From Sphingomonas sp. (GTDB lineage Bacteria > Pseudomonadota > Alphaproteobacteria > Sphingomonadales > Sphingomonadaceae), in contig JAIELC010000066.1 in NCBI GenBank assembly GCA_019753375.1, positions 1 to 47,212 of the forward strand: DNA of 47,212 nt, in the 5' to 3' direction. Positions 44,264 through 47,212 of this stretch are shown here, piece by piece. The position numbers and the translations under genes were made by a program. Position 1 is the first letter of the stretch. Each line of letters starts with the position of its first letter. The notes beneath the pieces were generated by a model that saw only the letters and a program-made list of their open reading frames with translations, was not told the origin of the DNA and searched no databases.

Positions 44264-45369
44264 GTGTTGCTGTTGAGGCCGATGCTGTGGCCGCGTCGCC
44301 AAGGCGCCTTTCGCTGCCGCGCAACGCGCTGATCGTCGGCCTGATCGCCCTGGTGGCTGCCGCCGCCGGTGTGCTGTGGCTGACATCGCCGCGATCAAGC
44401 GAATCCACCGACAATGCCTATCTGCGCGCCGATTCAACGGCGGTCGCGCCCCGGGTCGGCGGGTTGGTGGTGTCGGTTCTGGTGAAGGACAATCAGGCGG
44501 TCCGCGCCGGCCAGCCGCTGATCCGCATCGATCCGCAGGATTATGACGCCAGACTGGCGTCGGCCGAGGCCGGCGTTGCCGATGCCGATGCCAGTCTGGC
44601 GACGGCGCGCGCGACGCTATCGGCATTGGCGGCAGACGAATTGCTGGCCTCCGCACAACTGCGCGCGGCCGGATCCGGAATCGCTTCTGCCGATGCTGAA
44701 AACGCCCGCGCTGCGGCCGACCGCAACCGTTACACGGCATTGCTTGAAAATGGGTTCGCGACCCGGCGAGATGCAGAACGGATCGATGCGACGGCAATCG
44801 GCGCGGAATCTGCGGCTGAGCGGTCGAGGGCTGATCGGCTGGTCGCGGCGCAGCAGGCGGGGGTAACGCACGCGCGCCGGCCGGTGCTGGAAGCGCAGGT
44901 TCAGGCAGCGCAGGCCGCCACCATAAGGGCCCGTGCCGCGCTTGATCTAGCAACGCAGGATCGCGAGCGCACGTTGGTCGTCGCACCGATTGATGGGATC
45001 GTCGGCAATCGGCAAGTTCAGGTCGGCGACTTTGTCCAGCCCGGGTCGCGCCTGTTGACGCTGGTGCCGGGCAACGCCCTTTACGTCATTGCCAATTTCA
45101 AGGAAACGCAAACGGGGTCGATGCATGTGGGACAACGGGCAGAGGTCTTTGTCGATGCGCTGGGCGGCGGGCGGTTGACCGGCGTTGTCGAAAGCTTTGC
45201 ACCGGGGTCAGGCAGCGAATTTACCCTGTTGCCGTTCGAGCCCGGATCAGGAAACTTTACCAAGATCGTCCAGCGCGTCGGTGTGCGTATTCGCCTCGAC
45301 CAGGGCCAGCCGTCGGTTGCCACGCTGCGCCCCGGGCTGTCGGTTACCGCCCGGGTTCTTCTTCGCTGA
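44260..45369 (+). CDS. HlyD/EmrA-type membrane fusion protein
   Basis: A 369-residue periplasmic adaptor anchored by an N-terminal membrane helix (about 24-45). It has the SESTDNAYLRADSTAVAPRVGG lead-in, the split biotinyl-lipoyl domain (from 60 and again near 230), an alanine-rich helical hairpin (about 95-225) and a beta-barrel domain with NALYVIANFKETQ. It joins the EmrB-like pump to an outer-membrane channel, which is not encoded here. It starts by ATGA overlap with the thioesterase gene. Confidence 0.9.
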   Translation: MSVAVEADAVAASPRRLSLPRNALIVGLIALVAAAAGVLWLTSPRSSESTDNAYLRADSTAVAPRVGGLVVSVLVKDNQAVRAGQPLIRIDPQDYDARLASAEAGVADADASLATARATLSALAADELLASAQLRAAGSGIASADAENARAAADRNRYTALLENGFATRRDAERIDATAIGAESAAERSRADRLVAAQQAGVTHARRPVLEAQVQAAQAATIRARAALDLATQDRERTLVVAPIDGIVGNRQVQVGDFVQPGSRLLTLVPGNALYVIANFKETQTGSMHVGQRAEVFVDALGGGRLTGVVESFAPGSGSEFTLLPFEPGSGNFTKIVQRVGVRIRLDQGQPSVATLRPGLSVTARVLLR

Positions 45370-45394
45370 TGCCGGTCGCCTGGCGCGGCTGGCG

Positions 45395-46504
45395 CTAAAA
45401 CACCACGACCGATCGAATGCTTTCGCCGGCATGCATCAGGTCGAACCCCCGGTTGATGTCTTCGAGGCCCAGGACATGGGTGATCATCGGGTCGATCTCG
45501 ATCTTGCCGTTCATGTACCAGTCGACGATCTTTGGCACATCGGTTCGGCCTCTTGCGCCGCCAAAGGCCGTACCGCGCCAATTGCGCCCGGTAACCAGCT
45601 GGAAGGGGCGGGTGCCGATTTCCTTGCCGGCCTCCGCCACGCCGATGATGACACTGGTTCCCCAGCCGCGATGACACGCCTCCAGTGCCTGCCGCATCAC
45701 AGTGGTGTTGCCGGTGCAGTCAAAGGTATAATCCGCGCCGCCATCGGTTAGCGCGACGAGGTGCTGGACGATATCGCCGTCGACGTCATTTGGGTTGACG
45801 AAATGGGTCATGCCAAAGCGCTTGCCCCATTCTTCGCGGGCTGGATTGATGTCGACCCCGATAATCACCGCCGCGCCCGCCATTCGCGCGCCTTGCAAGA
45901 CGTTCAAGCCGATTCCGCCCAGCCCGAACACAATGACGGTATCGCCGACCTGCACCTTGGCGGTATTGACGACAGCACCCACGCCGGTGGTGACCCCGCA
46001 ACCGATGTAGCAGCTGGTCTGGAACGGCGCGTCGTCGCGGATCCTGGCAACCGCTATCTCTGGCACGACAATGAAATTCGAAAAGGTTGAACACCCCATA
46101 TAATGAAAGATGGGCTGCCCCTTATAGCTGAAGCGGGTCGTTCCGTCGGGCATCAACCCCTTGCCCTGCGTCGCGCGGATTGCGGTGCAGAGGTTTGTCT
46201 TCCCCGATAGGCAAGACTTACACTGGCGACATTCGGGCGTGTAAAGCGGGATGACGTGATCGCCCGGTTTGACCGAGACGACGCCTGCGCCAATTTCACG
46301 AACAATCCCGGCGCCTTCATGCCCCAGAACGCTTGGAAACAGGCCTTCACTGTCAAGACCATCAAGCGTGTAGGCATCCGTGTGGCAAATACCGGTCGCC
46401 ATGATTTCGACCAGAACCTCGCCCGTCTTGGGACCATCGAGGTCAAGTTCGACAATCTCGAGCGGCTTTTTTGCTTCAAACGCCACGGCGGCACGGGTCT
46501 TCAC
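45395..46504 (-). CDS. frmA: S-(hydroxymethyl)glutathione dehydrogenase / class III alcohol dehydrogenase
   Basis: A 369-residue zinc enzyme oxidising the glutathione adduct of formaldehyde; also an S-nitrosoglutathione reductase. Catalytic zinc: C40 (GICHTD), H62 and E63 (LGHEGAG). Structural zinc: C92, C95, C98 and C106. NAD-binding GLGGIGLNV is near 195. I use the GTG at 46504 because GAGGAGAGA lies upstream and the product [15 protein letters not shown] is the family N-terminus, giving the exact E. coli FrmA length; the frame itself opens at 46588. No FrmR repressor or S-formylglutathione hydrolase is seen in the window. Confidence 0.96.
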   Translation of the reverse strand: MKTRAAVAFEAKKPLEIVELDLDGPKTGEVLVEIMATGICHTDAYTLDGLDSEGLFPSVLGHEGAGIVREIGAGVVSVKPGDHVIPLYTPECRQCKSCLSGKTNLCTAIRATQGKGLMPDGTTRFSYKGQPIFHYMGCSTFSNFIVVPEIAVARIRDDAPFQTSCYIGCGVTTGVGAVVNTAKVQVGDTVIVFGLGGIGLNVLQGARMAGAAVIIGVDINPAREEWGKRFGMTHFVNPNDVDGDIVQHLVALTDGGADYTFDCTGNTTVMRQALEACHRGWGTSVIIGVAEAGKEIGTRPFQLVTGRNWRGTAFGGARGRTDVPKIVDWYMNGKIEIDPMITHVLGLEDINRGFDLMHAGESIRSVVVF

Positions 46505-46647
46505 GGTCGGTCTCTCCTCAATCGGGCGGTCAAGTTTCGACCCGTCAGTCAATGCGGGGTCGATGACGCGAAAGCTGTCTTTGGTCACTAACGTGCATCA
46601 GGACGTTTTGCAGCGGGGAAGTTGGTCGGCGTTCTTAAAAAAGCGGA

Positions 46648-47211
46648 TTATGGATCTGCCCAGAGCCTGAGCAGATTATGATAAAGGGCTGCAAGCCTGA
46701 CCGCGCTTGGTCTTGCCGCCTCATGGTCCTCGAGTGCCTGAATCTCGGCATCCAGCGCGAACAGCATGTCACGCTGTTCGCCGCTGCGAACCAAAGACTG
46801 GACCCAGAAAAAACACGCCTCCCGGCACCCGCTGGTGACAGGGTCGACGCGGTGAATTGTCCCTGCCGGATAGAGGATCAGGTCACCGGCCGGTAACCGT
46901 ACCCGCTGCTCCGCGCCTTCATTGTCGATAACCAGATCGCCATCTGCATAGTCATCGGGGTCGCTGAGAAACAGCGTTGCGGACAGATCGAGCCGCATGC
47001 GCCCGCGCTGCAGCGGCCGGATCGCGCTATCGATATGGTCGCCGTAACTTTCCCCGACGCCGTATCGATTGAACAGCGGCGGCGCGATCTGCGCCGGCAG
47101 CGCGGCTGAGGCGAAGACGCCATTGCGCGCCAGCGCGGCCAGCACAATTGCTGCGGCGGCAAGCCCGGCAGGATCATCTTCGCCCAGTTGGTGGTTGCGC
47201 TTGACCCGTGT
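46648..47211 (-). CDS. PKHD-type Fe(II)/2-oxoglutarate dioxygenase (PiuC/YbiX-like), start outside window
   Basis: The 3' part (about 187 codons) of a 2OG-Fe(II) oxygenase; the frame continues past the window end. Metal ligands are visible in YGDHIDSAI (HxD) and the distal His in AGTIHRVDPV, with the typical TLFLSDPDDYADGDLVI between. RVKRNHQLGEDDPAG at the window edge matches the region near the N-terminus of PKHD-type hydroxylases (about 225 residues), which are often iron-regulated and located beside TonB-dependent siderophore receptors. The substrate is unknown. Confidence 0.87.
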   Translation of the reverse strand, partial: TRVKRNHQLGEDDPAGLAAAAIVLAALARNGVFASAALPAQIAPPLFNRYGVGESYGDHIDSAIRPLQRGRMRLDLSATLFLSDPDDYADGDLVIDNEGAEQRVRLPAGDLILYPAGTIHRVDPVTSGCREACFFWVQSLVRSGEQRDMLFALDAEIQALEDHEAARPSAVRLAALYHNLLRLWADP

Positions 47212-47212
47212 C

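Overview
The window looks like a chromosomal segment of a sphingomonad (Sphingomonadaceae, Alphaproteobacteria). The best evidence is a 420-residue serine palmitoyltransferase with a dedicated acyl carrier protein and a ceramide reductase-like gene (28.4-30.9 kb), a PhyR-NepR-EcfG general stress locus (11.1-14.8 kb), and the alphaproteobacterial gene order argS-SPOR-nagZ-scpA-scpB-tatABC (3.4-10.7 kb). Coding density is high, most genes are GC-rich, and GTG/TTG starts and 1-4 nt overlaps are common. No prophage, insertion sequence, CRISPR array or rRNA operon was seen.

Layout. 1-1743: end of a DUF1800 gene and its DUF1501 partner, followed by a two-hairpin intergenic repeat. 1968-3215 (minus): secreted M20 peptidase. 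3371-10747 (plus): argS, SPOR protein, nagZ, prolyl iminopeptidase, scpA, scpB, tatA, tatB, tatC. 10802-14939: the stress-response locus, with an entericidin-like lipoprotein, a sensor kinase with a degenerate ATP site (PhyP-like) and nepR on the minus strand, phyR and ecfG on the plus strand, and a 72-residue gene convergent with ecfG. Promoters of the GGAAC-N16..18-GTT type precede nepR, ecfG and the entericidin gene. 15073-21516 (plus): glnE, bcp, an M23 peptidase, erpA, xthA and a small exported protein preceded by a six-codon upstream reading frame.

21579-33155 is the envelope-lipid region. On the minus strand obgE, proB, cerR-like reductase, acyl carrier protein, spt, a CHASE3 hybrid histidine kinase, lptF and lptG follow one another in one direction. 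Beyond lptG lie a plus-strand fatty acid desaturase-like gene and a minus-strand GNAT-type gene that resembles bacterial ceramide synthase. Together these could supply serine-fatty acyl condensation, N-acylation, ketone reduction, perhaps desaturation, and an LptFG permease. Sphingomonads carry glycosphingolipids in place of lipopolysaccharide, so the LptFG linkage is notable.

33365-39656: two regulators or enzymes of unknown substrate, a GNAT acetyltransferase, rpmA-rplU, a TonB-dependent receptor and hspQ. 39792-39881 is tRNA-Ser(CGA). Just after it (40.0-41.5 kb) sits an AT-richer patch in which a short Sel1-type lipoprotein is fused in frame to an immunity-protein-like domain, followed by a 76-residue HNH-like nuclease fragment; this looks like the remains of a polymorphic toxin system. 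41578-45369 is a divergent EmrAB-type efflux locus with a TetR regulator and a thioesterase. The window closes with glutathione-dependent formaldehyde dehydrogenase and a truncated PKHD-type hydroxylase gene.
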